Shown here piece by piece: positions 24,134 through 33,160 of a DNA stretch of 64,000 bases; positions within the stretch are counted from its first letter, which is position 1, and every line of letters starts with the position of its first letter. Both the position numbers and the translations under genes were made by a program. The notes below the pieces were generated by a model. It was not told the origin of the DNA. It saw nothing but the letters and a program-made list of their open reading frames with translations, and ran no database searches. The DNA is from CADEDV01 sp048498035 (lineage in GTDB: Bacteria; Bacteroidota; Bacteroidia; Chitinophagales; Chitinophagaceae): assembly GCA_048498035.1 (NCBI GenBank), contig JBEHYT010000001.1, forward strand, positions 186,001 through 250,000. The letters are read 5' to 3'.

Positions 24134-26029
24134 TTAGAACTGTACGTTGATGCCGCCGCTCCACCAGCGCCCCGGCATTGGAACGCCAAAGCGGTCCGCA
24201 TAATTCGTATCGCTTAGGTTATCACACTGTACAAACACCTGAAGGTTCTGCTCGCGGATGCCTGCGGCAATGCGTGCATTGGCAACAAAATAATCCCGCG
24301 ATAAGGCGACCAGCGTGGGCGTTCCAGCCTGCGGTTGTCTTGTTTTATAAAGTCCGTTGGCTGATAGTTGCAGCCACTTGTACCTGTATTGCAAAGAAGC
24401 GGTGTATTGTGTAATGGCATGCGAGGAAATATAGAGTGATGGTGTTGCGCTGCTATTGAGCCAGGTAAAACCACCTACAGCCTGGATTTCCTGTTGATGC
24501 CATTGATGATGATAGGATATTGTTGCTTCAACGCCGGATGTAGTTAGCTTGGAGATATTGCTGGCGAGAAAATAACTACCGGTAGGAGAGAGATTGTCTT
24601 TGCGCGGCATATTTGCATAAGGTGTGGCTACCCAATCAATAAGATTGCTGTAATATTTGCTGAAGGCGGTTGCCGACAACTTCCAGCTGGAACCGATAAA
24701 ATAGTCTGTACCGGCTTCAATATTCCATGCGCTTTCGGCTGACAGGTCGGGGTTGCCAATATTGCCTGAAGTAACGAGGGATTTGTTGTAATTGTTATAG
24801 CCTTCGGTAAAGTCGGCGATACGCGTGGCACGTCCTGCTCCCGTGCGGAAAACCCATCCCTGGTTTTGATATGCGATATTCAACTGCGGTAATAATTCTG
24901 TTCCTGCGCGTTGATTCCATTCCAGCCGAAGCGAGGGCGTAAAGCTCCATTTCCCGCTTTGTTGTAGTAGCGTAGTAAATACTCCCAGGTCGGGCACATC
25001 GTGGTTGCCACGATCATTGGAACGAATGGATTGTTGTACAAACTGAACGCCTGTTGAAAGACGTGTGTTGGAAGTAAGCCGGTATTGATAAACCGCAAGG
25101 GCCTGCAACATTTTTGATTTGTTGAGGTTCGGCAGTGATTTGGAGTTGAAATAATATTCATCCTTCGCCTGTTTGTACCCGGCATCCAGTGAAAAGGATT
25201 GTTTGCCATTTTCATAGCGAAGGTTGAGTTGATTCCACCAGGTGTCTACTTTTTCCGTTGCTGTGTCGCTGGAGAATGCGGTGTAAAAATTTTGCGCAGC
25301 AAAATGGCGAAGGTCTATGGCTGAACGAAAGGCAACGCTCCAGTGTTTGGTAATAAATTGGCGAATTGATGCGGATGCCGTTGTGTTGTGAAAATAGCCA
25401 TGGATGCCACGCTGCGGTTGACCACCGGCATTATCGGTAAGGATGCCTGCGCTGAGGATAGTATTGTTTTTTTGATACCATCCACCGGCATTGGCGTTTA
25501 GTAGTCCATATTCACCTGCGGTAACCTGGCCTGCGGCGGCATGGCCTTCTTTTCCGGGTGAAGCAGTGAATGATTTGCTGATGATGTGGATCACGCCGCC
25601 TACTGCATCGGCGCCGTAGATAGCTGCTGCGGGTCCTTTTACAATTTCTATTCGTTCAATTTCTTCCGGTGCGATAGGTGTATAGCTATTGAAGTGGCCG
25701 GTGTTGGGATCATTGAGTCTAATGCCGTCCAGCACAACCAATACCTGCTGAAAGGTGCCGCCACGGATAAGGATATCACTCTGGCTGCCTTGTGGTCCGC
25801 GTTGCTGAATTTCAACCCCGGGAACATATCGTAGCAGCTCATCAATGGAATGTACGGGCAGCATCCGGAATGCGTCGCCTTTGATAACGGTAATATCGCG
25901 ACCGGTTTGGGAAGCTTTTGTCTTTGACAACGTGGCAGTTATCGTTACCGGATCAAGTGATGTTTCAGTGTCTTGTGCAAATGTGTACAAACTACAAATA
26001 CAAAAGACGAAAATTAGCAGGTTGCGCAT
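24134..26029 (-). CDS. TonB-dependent outer-membrane receptor (BtuB/CirA-like)
   Basis: A 631-residue receptor with a signal peptide (MRNLLIFVFCICSLYTFAQ), a TonB-box-like LDPVTITATLS, a plug domain (VPGVEIQQRGPQGSQSDILIRGGTFQQVLVVLDGIRLND, EIVKGPAAAIYGADAVGGVIHI) and a beta-barrel ending ...VPMPGRWWSGGINVQF with the terminal aromatic residue. The size and wording resemble BtuB, which takes up cobalamin, the cofactor of the CarH-like regulator in this window; however no cobalamin riboswitch was found upstream, so the ligand stays open. It marks the left edge of the accessory island. Confidence 0.88.
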   Translation of the reverse strand: MRNLLIFVFCICSLYTFAQDTETSLDPVTITATLSKTKASQTGRDITVIKGDAFRMLPVHSIDELLRYVPGVEIQQRGPQGSQSDILIRGGTFQQVLVVLDGIRLNDPNTGHFNSYTPIAPEEIERIEIVKGPAAAIYGADAVGGVIHIISKSFTASPGKEGHAAAGQVTAGEYGLLNANAGGWYQKNNTILSAGILTDNAGGQPQRGIHGYFHNTTASASIRQFITKHWSVAFRSAIDLRHFAAQNFYTAFSSDTATEKVDTWWNQLNLRYENGKQSFSLDAGYKQAKDEYYFNSKSLPNLNKSKMLQALAVYQYRLTSNTRLSTGVQFVQQSIRSNDRGNHDVPDLGVFTTLLQQSGKWSFTPSLRLEWNQRAGTELLPQLNIAYQNQGWVFRTGAGRATRIADFTEGYNNYNKSLVTSGNIGNPDLSAESAWNIEAGTDYFIGSSWKLSATAFSKYYSNLIDWVATPYANMPRKDNLSPTGSYFLASNISKLTTSGVEATISYHHQWHQQEIQAVGGFTWLNSSATPSLYISSHAITQYTASLQYRYKWLQLSANGLYKTRQPQAGTPTLVALSRDYFVANARIAAGIREQNLQVFVQCDNLSDTNYADRFGVPMPGRWWSGGINVQF

Positions 26030-26283
26030 CGGTTACGGTTTAGCGCCGCAAAGATGCGATAAGAATCAGGAAGTAAAAAGAAAAATTAAACCCCATTTAT
26101 TATGAAGAAGATTCTTGATGCAGAATGAAAATTTATTGGTATTTGCTAATGCGAAAGAAAAGTTTGAAAGATAATTTGGTAATGCTGGAACAGGACATCG
26201 CTTGGATGATAATACAAAACCAAACTAATTAGTCCGGAGGCAAGATCGAATTAATATTGCGGGCCACAGGGAGCAGGCAGGCT
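26030..26283. other. Left boundary of the island, no gene
   Basis: This stretch lies between the TonB receptor start and the first immunity gene. It is AT-rich. I looked for a cobalamin riboswitch upstream of the receptor and for a copy of sequence near the recombinase that could be an attachment site, and found neither. Confidence 0.35.
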
Positions 26284-26649
26284 TTACTTTTCCTGGTAAT
26301 CTTCAAATTCCCATCTTCCAATTCTTCCAACTTTCAATCCTATATCATCCCAATTCTTTTCGTCGATATTTTCAATAATTCTTTTTAATTTATTGTAGAT
26401 TTCTGGATAGTTATATTCGAAGACAATTAAATAATGCCGCCCAATAATAATATCGGAAATTTTATGATTTTCCATCAGCCATTTAGGCGTACAAAGAATT
26501 AGATCAAAGCTTTCTTCTCCTTCTCCATCGAACGGAGAAACCATTAATTGTAATAGAATAGAAAAGCTGTCTTGATTTTGTGGAACAAACGCTGGCAAGT
26601 CAGGTATATCAGGGCTATGTATGTATTTCAATTTTGCTTTCATCTTCAT
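26284..26649 (-). CDS. Imm8-family immunity protein
   Basis: A 121-residue protein closely matching the Imm8 pattern of polymorphic-toxin immunity proteins: LKYIHSPDIPDL, the middle GEGEESFDLILCTPKWLMENHK and IIIGRHYLIVFEYNYPEIYNKLK, and the C-terminal LGRIGRWEFEDY-like ending. Imm8 proteins neutralise toxins of Rhs or contact-dependent systems in the cytoplasm. A toxin C-terminal remnant lies directly upstream (26671-26811), so this is an immunity gene that outlived its toxin. It opens the cassette array. Confidence 0.85.
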   Translation of the reverse strand: MKMKAKLKYIHSPDIPDLPAFVPQNQDSFSILLQLMVSPFDGEGEESFDLILCTPKWLMENHKISDIIIGRHYLIVFEYNYPEIYNKLKRIIENIDEKNWDDIGLKVGRIGRWEFEDYQEK

Positions 26650-26670
26650 TATGGTATTAACTTCTAAATT

Positions 26671-26811
26671 TTATTTATGCACACCCAAGCCGCCAATAGT
26701 AGGGGGAATATCATCACAATCAATGATGTTTCCATTTTCAGCGATCATGTCAGTTAAATATCGCTGATCTGTTATATCCGACAGAAAAGGCAATGCGAAT
26801 GAATTGTCCAT
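26671..26811 (-). pseudogene. Toxin C-terminal remnant upstream of Imm8
   Basis: A 46-codon frame (MDNSFALPFLSDITDQRYLT...PTIGGLGVHK) ends 21 nt before the Imm8 gene. It has a stop just before its ATG, and its position and ending are those of a polymorphic-toxin tail cut off from its Rhs carrier. The catalytic fold cannot be told from this piece. Confidence 0.55.
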
Positions 26812-26973
26812 TTAGATGAAATTATTATTTTCTTATCAGTCAGGAGATTTTCAATAATAAAATTTTCAAACTAGTCTCTTACCATCCATGATATGGGAAG
26901 TCTGTGCTTCATAGCATATACTTTGGGGCAGGTGGATGCATTCTGTGCTGGCTGCCGGTAGCAGTGTACTGGA

Positions 26974-27468
26974 CTATAACATTTGAATTTCAGAAATTGA
27001 AAGTGACGCCTTCAAAAACGCCTTGCAGTCAGATTTAAATTTTTTCATCGTTACCAAATAGGTAAAGGGGAAAAAGAGCAGGCAAACGATAATTCCTTCA
27101 ATATCATCCCGCCCAATGGAAATAATGAAGCATAGAATACCCAGGATATAGAAAAAGCATCCCAACGACATACTCAGCAAAGGCAGCCGAACGATATATT
27201 CTATGTGTGTAACTCCTTTTGTCCCTAAAGGATAGATTTTCCCCAGCAGTATTGGCGCGAAACTTAGCTGGGCAAATGTAAAGCCCAGCGGGTACGTTGT
27301 AGCAGAAAATCGGGTGACAGGTCTTTTCCTAACGGAAGTATCAGTTGTTGGAGCATCAAATTTGGTATGCCGGAAATTTTCTTTAAAAGCCGTAGAAAGT
27401 AAAAATTGAGTACGCTCCGGCGTTAGAGATGTTTCAAAAAAAAATTTCTTAAACGGAAGATATTTCAT
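26974..27468 (-). CDS. Two-helix membrane protein, unknown
   Basis: About 164 residues from ATG 27468 (MKYLPFKKFFFETSLTPERTQ). A soluble N-terminal part is followed by two adjacent hydrophobic helices (LPLLSMSLGCFFYILGILCFII and GIIVCLLFFPFTYLV) and a short C-terminal helix. The frame is open to 27534, but 27468 fits relatives that begin with KYLPF. No family function is known. It may be a membrane immunity protein, given its place, but no toxin tail was seen beside it. Confidence 0.6.
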   Translation of the reverse strand: MKYLPFKKFFFETSLTPERTQFLLSTAFKENFRHTKFDAPTTDTSVRKRPVTRFSATTYPLGFTFAQLSFAPILLGKIYPLGTKGVTHIEYIVRLPLLSMSLGCFFYILGILCFIISIGRDDIEGIIVCLLFFPFTYLVTMKKFKSDCKAFLKASLSISEIQML

Positions 27469-27534
27469 CCCTAATAGTTGGCTGTTGCTTTCACTTATTT
27501 GTTGGTTCCCTGCTAGCGATTGCCTTGTATCCAA

Positions 27535-28013
27535 TAGTACCTTCTACTTTTTATGTTAATTTCCTGATCCCAGGCTCAGGGGTGACTTTACCGGAGCTTC
27601 AAATTACTTAATCGTAGAGAAATATCCTATAGCCTAAGGCACTTTGCTTGAGGTGTCCGGTTTTGAAGTATGTCCATTTTTTTTGTAACTTTTTCAAGTT
27701 TGTTTACAACAGACACTCAGCAATTAGGGTGTAAAATATTAATAAATTTAAAAATATGATAAAAAGTCGAAATAGATTCGGATTAGTTAGCGAAATTGAC
27801 GAAAAGGTTTTGTGAAGGTTAAGATGTGAAATTGCCGGGGAGTGACAAGCCACGGTCAGCGGGCGATCAGGCAAAAAGATCTCCCTACAGTAAAATGAAA
27901 TTTTGTTGCGTTTTAAAAATCACTTGGCTATACTTTGACCGGGATCAGCAAGTATGCTGCCACTTAGCAAAGTAACGACAACAGGGGCAGAAAGTACTAG
28001 ATAAATATCTTTT
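27535..28013. other. Gene-free AT-rich stretch
   Basis: About 480 bp between divergent genes. No open frame with sensible composition, no spacer repeat and no clear toxin tail was found. It must hold the promoters of the two flanking genes. Confidence 0.4.
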
Positions 28014-28589
28014 ATGAAGCAGCTTTTAATTTTTATTGCTCTTATTAGCGTAGGCTCCACTACCAACGCAAGCAGCCATTATGAAAAACCAATGGTAGAT
28101 ACAACAATTACATTTAATTGGGAGGAAGCAGGGATTGGATACGAGCTTGAGATTTCTTTAGTGGGAGCCGCAGGACGTGAAGGTGTTATTCCCGGACAAG
28201 GAATAGAGAGTTATATATGTATTAAAAAAAGCCAAATCGGGTCAAATCGAAAAAAAGTTAGTTTGGAATTTAAAGATACATGCAATGCCCAGGTAAGTCA
28301 ATTGGTTTTTTACTATGATAACATTGCTCAAAGAATTCTTAATAATGGATCAAAGGAATTTTTCTTTTTTTACGAATTTGCAAGTGACGGATTGGACTCC
28401 CGAATAATTAAATATATTGTTGTGGGGAAAAATAGAATATTTAGTTCAGAAATTCATTTACGATATGATGAGGAAAAAATGAATTATGAAGTTTCAACTC
28501 CTTTGTTAGCATTTTTGGACTGTCTTCCCCAAAAGTATAAAGGCCATGCGCGTCATGATTACAGTAATGTACTCAAGTCTGTTCGATGA
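28014..28589 (+). CDS. Exported protein, candidate immunity factor
   Basis: A 191-residue protein with a signal peptide (MKQLLIFIALISVGSTTNAS). The rest is beta-rich with no known motif. I place it among candidate immunity genes only because of its position in the array; no toxin remnant precedes it. It might equally be an unrelated periplasmic protein. Confidence 0.6.
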   Translation: MKQLLIFIALISVGSTTNASSHYEKPMVDTTITFNWEEAGIGYELEISLVGAAGREGVIPGQGIESYICIKKSQIGSNRKKVSLEFKDTCNAQVSQLVFYYDNIAQRILNNGSKEFFFFYEFASDGLDSRIIKYIVVGKNRIFSSEIHLRYDEEKMNYEVSTPLLAFLDCLPQKYKGHARHDYSNVLKSVR

Positions 28590-28814
28590 GATAAGTCGTG
28601 CCGCGCTTCAGTTATTTCCTCGTAATCTCCGGTACAAAGTTTTATAAATGGATTGCGACTTTGGGTTATAGATAAAACGGATGACTAAATTAAAAGAACT
28701 GTTAGGTAATCAGCGATTCTTTTATACGTGAGCTTTTTTGCTTTAGCCTCCCGGGTGGCAGTATTAATAAAGAAAGAATCTTTTCCCCGCTGGTCGCTCA
28801 ACGGGTGTAAAAAA
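28590..28814. other. Gene-free region between convergent genes
   Basis: About 225 bp between two convergent candidate immunity genes. No terminator with a clear T-tract and no spacer repeat were found. Confidence 0.3.
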
Positions 28815-29528
28815 TTAATCAACACCACATGGCTCACTTAGCCAATAAGGGTCTTTATATTTTTCTTTAATAACCTTGATTAGGTCGGTAAACAACCGTT
28901 TAACAGGCTTCGTTCTTTCATCCTCCATCTCAAAAGAATATCGCCCACATTTTTCATCAGTAAGTTTTATTATGCCAATTCGCTCCACCCAATAGTGAAG
29001 CATGGTGCTTCCAAAATCATCAACAGATTTTAATACATATATTTTCAACGACTTCTGATTAGCTGCTTCCGTTTTGCCAAAAACTTTCTTAATCAATAAA
29101 GCCTTTGAAAATAACAAGGTGTCGATGGCCATTAAATCAAACGTATCCATTCTGTACTTATTTCTTATAAATAATTTTCGAACGAACTGTGAAGCGTTGA
29201 TACTTTGAGGAACAATAACATATTTAAAAGTATCATAAAGGTTATGACCTGGATAGCCGTTATCATTTTTCCATAAAAACTCATATTCCACATGACCTTC
29301 GTCTCTACTTACTTTTACGGAAGCAGCCGTAGAGGTATTATATTTACACAGTTGCTTTGAATACAGGCATGTATCATAACGCCAATAATTAAATGATATC
29401 GTAGTATATCCATCGCCATACTGAATGTCGCTTTGGGTAATGATAATATCGGAGAGATATTTTGATTGAGCATCTGACATCAGGCTAAATAATTCTAAAT
29501 AAATAGCTAGCACTATTAGTTTCTTCAT
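28815..29528 (-). CDS. Exported candidate immunity protein
   Basis: About 237 residues from ATG 29528 (MKKLIVLAIYLELFSLMSDAQ, a signal peptide). The mature part is beta-rich with no recognised family. Just upstream on the same strand, about 29541-29577, a short open stretch reading GAEGAEKYLKEKHGG then stop looks like the last residues of a toxin, followed by a spacer-repeat fragment. The layout matches the other toxin-tail/immunity pairs of the island, so an immunity role in the periplasm is the best guess. Confidence 0.6.
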   Translation of the reverse strand: MKKLIVLAIYLELFSLMSDAQSKYLSDIIITQSDIQYGDGYTTISFNYWRYDTCLYSKQLCKYNTSTAASVKVSRDEGHVEYEFLWKNDNGYPGHNLYDTFKYVIVPQSINASQFVRKLFIRNKYRMDTFDLMAIDTLLFSKALLIKKVFGKTEAANQKSLKIYVLKSVDDFGSTMLHYWVERIGIIKLTDEKCGRYSFEMEDERTKPVKRLFTDLIKVIKEKYKDPYWLSEPCGVD

Positions 29529-29576
29529 GTTATTACCCTCCATGTTTTTCCTTCAAGTATTTCTCTGCACCTTCTG

Positions 29577-29594
29577 CCCCAGCTGTCCGTAGCC
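29577..29594 (+). repeat. Spacer repeat, partial copy
   Basis: CCCCAGCTGTCCGTAGCC is the conserved left end of the ~100-bp spacer repeat found throughout the island. Only this end is present; it joins directly to a remnant of the Y1 transposase 3' end. Confidence 0.7.
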
Positions 29595-29602
29595 TCTTTG
29601 CA

Positions 29603-29692
29603 ATCAAATAAGCTGTTTTGCGCTCCTGAGCTTCGGCTCAAGAGCATCTTATTTGATCTTTCAAGTTACTTAATATCAGGTCAACCTCCAAT
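29603..29692 (-). pseudogene. Y1 transposase 3' remnant with two-stem hairpin
   Basis: Read on the minus strand, 29692 to 29639 encodes LEVDLILSNLKDQIRCS then stop, nearly identical to the last residues of the transposase pseudogene at 49891-50502. Its end overlaps a hairpin: outer arms ATCAAATAAG (29603-29612) and CTTATTTGAT (29648-29657), inner arms GCTCCTGAGC (29622-29631) and GCTCAAGAGC (29636-29645) around TTCG. The same structure with compensatory changes occurs at 49856-49910. Confidence 0.75.
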
Positions 29693-29772
29693 AGTAACAA
29701 AAAAGATCATCTTTCGTGATAGTTAGATTGAAACGTTCGATTAAATTTACCTGGTAGATATAATTCAAAAGT

Positions 29773-30096
29773 ATGAATATTGATAATGTTCCTTACAACT
29801 TAGATTGGGGTCCCGTCACCCCAGACGGCTACGATCGGGGGAAAAATGAAGCATTATGGATAGTTAATTTTAATCTTTCTACAAAAGAGCAAATTTTTAG
29901 AGTGACAAATTTCCTAATTGGGGAAATTGTCTGGGCGAAACTAAATCTACCTGACGGATGTATAGAAAGAATTATTATTGACATTAGTGGGCAGCGTATA
30001 GGCTTAGAAGAGCTTAGGAACATTAAATTGGCAATCGAGCGTGAGGTTGGTGAAAAAAGCCCGGGTCATTTTATCATTCAATTTAAAGGAGACTAA
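29773..30096 (+). CDS. Small cassette protein, possible toxin-domain remnant
   Basis: A 107-residue protein. The phrase IERIIIDISGQRIGLEELRNIK near residues 65-86 resembles the IDxRGQ stretch seen at the C-termini of some contact-dependent toxins, and the end HFIIQFKGD fits a toxin terminus. It overlaps the next gene by one base (TAATG), the tight coupling usual for toxin-immunity pairs. The Rhs carrier is missing, so it may be a trimmed toxin tail with a new start. It could also be a second immunity protein. Confidence 0.5.
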   Translation: MNIDNVPYNLDWGPVTPDGYDRGKNEALWIVNFNLSTKEQIFRVTNFLIGEIVWAKLNLPDGCIERIIIDISGQRIGLEELRNIKLAIEREVGEKSPGHFIIQFKGD

Positions 30097-30395
30097 TGGC
30101 TTTTTATATTTTGGCTGAGAAAGATCAACCAATTGATTGGAGGTCTTTGAACCTGGTGCTAACGACCTATAAAAGTGAAATATTTCGTTTTATTCCTGTT
30201 TGCAATAACCGTTTTCAGGGGCTGGGAATTGCTATACTTAATGACGATAGTCTGGAGGCGGAATTTTCGAAAATAGGTATATTGCTTGAAGAGCTGAAGG
30301 AGTTGGGCTTTAGACTATTTGATTTGTATTCCGGCAAGGAGATTTTCATTGAAGAAGACTTTGTTTCATTTAGGAGAGTTTTACTTGGAGAATGA
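30096..30395 (+). CDS. Candidate immunity protein
   Basis: A 99-residue acidic protein (MAFYILAEKDQPIDW...FVSFRRVLLGE) whose ATG overlaps the stop of the preceding gene. No family recognised. Size, acidity and coupling suggest that it neutralises the protein encoded at 29773-30096. Confidence 0.5.
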   Translation: MAFYILAEKDQPIDWRSLNLVLTTYKSEIFRFIPVCNNRFQGLGIAILNDDSLEAEFSKIGILLEELKELGFRLFDLYSGKEIFIEEDFVSFRRVLLGE

Positions 30396-30412
30396 TATTT
30401 GTTCGCGTTGTT

Positions 30413-30561
30413 AGTGCATAGTTTTAGGTGGAACTCAGAAACGCACTGTCGATGTCGATCTAGCAGCGAAATACGTAAAAACGAATGGGTTCGATCTGCA
30501 AACAATCACAACAAAAGAACAATATTGCAAAGACCGCAAACCTGAGATAATCGCATTAATT
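30413..30561 (+). pseudogene. Toxin fragment fused in frame to an immunity gene
   Basis: The frame from 30416 (after a TAG at 30413) reads VLGGTQKRTVDVDLAAKYVKTNGFDLQTIT and stays open into the next gene. It is clearly related to the toxin piece at 56265-56516 (IVLGRNQTKRVDAAAKYLKAYGFDVKTIT). The match breaks off after TIT, so most of the catalytic end is lost. The immunity gene at 30562 follows without a stop. Confidence 0.65.
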
Positions 30562-30969
30562 ATGTTGAAAGCAGATTTCACAAATGAAACAGTTTTTAGT
30601 TTTGAAGGACCTAATCTTTGCTTATTGGGAAACGAAGACGACTTTTTGGAGTTATCAAAATCAATTAGCGACCTTACTGGAGCAAATGGGATTACTATTG
30701 ATTTACTAAAACTGGATTTTATTACTAAGGTCGGGGAGGACAAAAGAATAATTTTTGCTTCTGGGAATGGTAGCAAATCATTAGGGATTTTTGATCACAA
30801 TAAAGATTTGGTATTTGAATTGGATTGTCGTTATTGGGAAAGGATATTTAAGTACTTTGTATTCATGTCGTGGAAAAAATGCACCTACTATCTAAACGAG
30901 TATGAAAACTGTTTGAGTGATTTAGAACTTATGCAGGAATGCAATTTTATCTGTAGTTCGGAATTTTAA
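30562..30969 (+). CDS. Candidate immunity protein
   Basis: A 135-residue protein from ATG 30562 (MLKADFTNETVFSFEGPNLCLLGNEDDFLELS). The pattern of short strand, helix rich in acidic residues and a C-terminal cysteine-containing part is common among immunity proteins but no family was recognised. The toxin remnant upstream (30413-30561) reads into it in the same frame, so a longer fused product is possible. Its likely partner toxin is the family seen again at 56.2-56.5 kb. Confidence 0.55.
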   Translation: MLKADFTNETVFSFEGPNLCLLGNEDDFLELSKSISDLTGANGITIDLLKLDFITKVGEDKRIIFASGNGSKSLGIFDHNKDLVFELDCRYWERIFKYFVFMSWKKCTYYLNEYENCLSDLELMQECNFICSSEF

Positions 30970-30974
30970 AAGAA

Positions 30975-31145
30975 ATGAAAGGCCGCTACGTTCAGGACTT
31001 TTCGCATACTATTAAAATTGGAAAGTGCTGGAAGAATAGATACAAAGAGGCGAAAGAAATAATTAAGAAGAGAAGAACGCAGAGAAATAAAAAGATACGG
31101 CATGAAACATATAATAATTTCCTTTTTCGTTATGTGTTTATCTAA
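30975..31145 (+). pseudogene. Basic toxin-tail remnant
   Basis: A 56-codon frame (MKGRYVQDFSHTIKIGKCW...EAKEIIKKRRTQRNKKIRH) strongly basic in its middle, overlapping the next gene's start in another frame. It looks like the end of a nuclease-type toxin left after loss of the rest. It could also be a chance frame. Confidence 0.35.
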
Positions 31146-31611
31146 CAATGCCAAAACTCAAATCAATGTCGACTCTTTGGAAAGAGAAATATTGAATATT
31201 AAATTCTCTTTTATGATTGTCGGCGTATCAGATAGCGGTAAATCATCACCAGGAAGTTTTGTACACTGTTACCTGACTTGTGACCAAAGGAAACGATTTG
31301 AAAATGTATCTGTCAGTAGTTGGATGTATTTGCTAAAACAGAACAGCAAGATTGGCTTAATTGTTACAGCTTTATTATATGACTTACACAAGCAAAGTAG
31401 TATAGTCTTTCAGCATCAGGAATTCCCTAATAAGGAAAAATGGAAGAAAAAATATTGGTATCTTGAAATTTCTTTTTGGTCAAAATTTCTTCGGGAAAAT
31501 ATTTATAGATATTCCGAAAGCGATTGTTGGGGAGAATTTTCGCCGCCTCAGCTTTCGGGTACCATATCCAGCCAGTCTTTAGCGAAACCTAACATTAAAA
31601 AGAATGGATAA
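31102..31611 (+). CDS. Exported candidate immunity protein
   Basis: A 169-residue protein with a signal peptide (MKHIIISFFVMCLSNNAKTQ). The mature part holds WKKKYWYLEISFWSKFLRENIYRY and no known motif. A basic toxin-like tail precedes it and overlaps its start. It overlaps the following exported protein gene by 8 nt, so the two are cotranscribed. Immunity function is inferred from the position. Confidence 0.55.
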   Translation: MKHIIISFFVMCLSNNAKTQINVDSLEREILNIKFSFMIVGVSDSGKSSPGSFVHCYLTCDQRKRFENVSVSSWMYLLKQNSKIGLIVTALLYDLHKQSSIVFQHQEFPNKEKWKKKYWYLEISFWSKFLRENIYRYSESDCWGEFSPPQLSGTISSQSLAKPNIKKNG

Positions 31612-32263
31612 TATTTTACGCGTCAAAGAGAATTTTAAAATTATATTGACGCTTATTTATTTTAATATTTTGCTCACCCCTGCTATAGGCCAAAATTCTT
31701 CAAATATGGCTCCATGCAGCAACGTTAAATTCGATACAATTCGCGGTGAAATAGTTGCTGAGTTGGGCGTGGCAACACGATACTATACCAGTCACGGAAC
31801 ACGCATGCAAGATGAATTAGTGTTTATGGATAAAAATTATAACGGAGTATCCATAAGTAATGCTTACCAGTCTGATTCGGTTATCATCCCTTTCACCTAT
31901 CAAACCTACTCTATAGTTCGCAGTACTGATTCGTGCCTTAAACTTGAAAAAATTTCGGAATTTGATGCAATCCTTAAGAGGGCCTTTATCTCTAAAAAGC
32001 TGAAAAGACAGATAAACCGACTTAAGTTCAGAAGTGTTTATGGCCCGGAATATATAAAGTTTACTGGCATTTTTGTGGTAATCAATTTAGGTAGTTACGA
32101 ATGGCTTAAGCCACACGTTTTTTGCAGTTCAGACGAAGTAGCATTGGAAAATAGGAATGATGTGTTTTGTCACAAGGTATTCTCAAATACTCTGGTGTTG
32201 GCCGACATAATAGACTTAAAATTTAGGACTATCAATGGCAAAATTCGCGACATTGTTAAGTAA
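31604..32263 (+). CDS. Exported protein, unknown
   Basis: A 219-residue protein with an N-terminal hydrophobic signal (ILTLIYFNILLTPAIGQ after a charged start). It overlaps the previous gene by 8 nt. No family recognised. It may form a two-gene immunity unit with its neighbour or be an unrelated cassette gene. Confidence 0.55.
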   Translation: MDNILRVKENFKIILTLIYFNILLTPAIGQNSSNMAPCSNVKFDTIRGEIVAELGVATRYYTSHGTRMQDELVFMDKNYNGVSISNAYQSDSVIIPFTYQTYSIVRSTDSCLKLEKISEFDAILKRAFISKKLKRQINRLKFRSVYGPEYIKFTGIFVVINLGSYEWLKPHVFCSSDEVALENRNDVFCHKVFSNTLVLADIIDLKFRTINGKIRDIVK

Positions 32264-32515
32264 TTTTTTCGATACGAAGTTTAATGATTTTTGGCGATTA
32301 AAATCTACCGAGTTTTAAAGCTGCCGATCGGAAGCGGTGTAATTTTTCAAAAAAGGCATTAGCAGCTGCTAAATAAAATGGAAACAAAAGCAAATATCCT
32401 AAAATCAATTTTCCTTCGAAAAGGCGGCTACGGACAGCAGAGGTTATTAAATCGAAGTGTCGGTACTTAAATTTAGTCCCAATTGTCAGATCAACTCTTA
32501 AGTTCTACAAATAAA
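32264..32515. other. Gene-free region with a spacer-repeat fragment
   Basis: AAGGCGGCTACGGACAGCAG at about 32421-32440 is a fragment of the spacer repeat in reverse orientation. It lies downstream of the minus-strand SUKH gene, in the same relation as the complete copies. Nothing else was recognised. Confidence 0.5.
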
Positions 32516-33091
32516 TTAAACCGGCAAGGTGCTTTCATCTGGATTTAGCTCTTTCCCATATTTATCAAACAATTTTATCAACCTTTTAATCTCTGATTTA
32601 AGCATGTCCTCAAAATTTACCCAAGAATAAAAAGGAGTGGCATCTTCTCTTGTACACAAGTGGGTTTCATTTGTTTTTGAATCGATGTATAGAAGAGAAC
32701 CATCCCAATCATATCCTCCGATGAAAAAAAAATCTTTGTCCGCATTATCTGGTCTTTCCATAGAATTAGTCGTTTTAATATTAAACGGCTGCCAAACATC
32801 ATCGATATTCCGTTTATAATTTCGCCTAAGACCATATAATGAAAGTGTGGTGTTAAAAACTCCTATTCCGTTTGATATTTCTAAAAAAGATTTATAGTCA
32901 TTTGGTATTTGTATGCTAAGATTATTCTGCAAAGACATAATATTTTCCTTGTTTAACGGAGCATAAATACAATGTAGCCAGGCATTTGGTGCGATGTGAG
33001 GAGCTTTACCAATTAAGAGTGTCCCATCAGGTAACTGTTTTTCACCTAAATGTCCAAATGACTTTAGCGGCTCTAAAATATCTTTAGTCAT
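32516..33091 (-). CDS. SUKH (SMI1/KNR4) family immunity protein
   Basis: About 191 residues from ATG 33091 (MTKDILEPLKSFG). The SUKH signature is clear: IQIPNDYKSFLEISNGIGVF, the later IGGYDWDGSLLYID and a final helix WVNFEDMLKSEIKRLIKLF. SUKH proteins are the broadest immunity family for polymorphic nuclease toxins. The frame extends upstream through the end of a toxin remnant, but 33091 is the first sensible start. The toxin itself survives only as 20 residues at 33102-33160. Confidence 0.82.
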   Translation of the reverse strand: MTKDILEPLKSFGHLGEKQLPDGTLLIGKAPHIAPNAWLHCIYAPLNKENIMSLQNNLSIQIPNDYKSFLEISNGIGVFNTTLSLYGLRRNYKRNIDDVWQPFNIKTTNSMERPDNADKDFFFIGGYDWDGSLLYIDSKTNETHLCTREDATPFYSWVNFEDMLKSEIKRLIKLFDKYGKELNPDESTLPV

Positions 33092-33101
33092 TAGTACAAA
33101 T

Positions 33102-33160
33102 TTAACTTCCTGATTTCTGCTTTTCAAAATTTTCAATTGCTTTTTTTCGATCGATGAGTT
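33102..33160 (-). pseudogene. Toxin tail remnant joined to spacer repeat
   Basis: On the minus strand the sequence reads SRELIDRKKAIENFEKQKSGS then stop, 10 nt before the SUKH start, and joins the spacer repeat at 33161. The junction shows that recombination at the repeat removed the Rhs carrier and most of the toxin while sparing the immunity gene. Confidence 0.6.

Noticed and set aside
26030..26290. Possible cobalamin riboswitch upstream of the BtuB-like receptor
   Set aside because: GGCCACAGGGAGCAGGCAGG near 26261 recalls B12-box letters, but the order and spacing do not fit the cobalamin riboswitch core and no CAGGAGACC-type B12 box or GCCACTG pairing partner was found.
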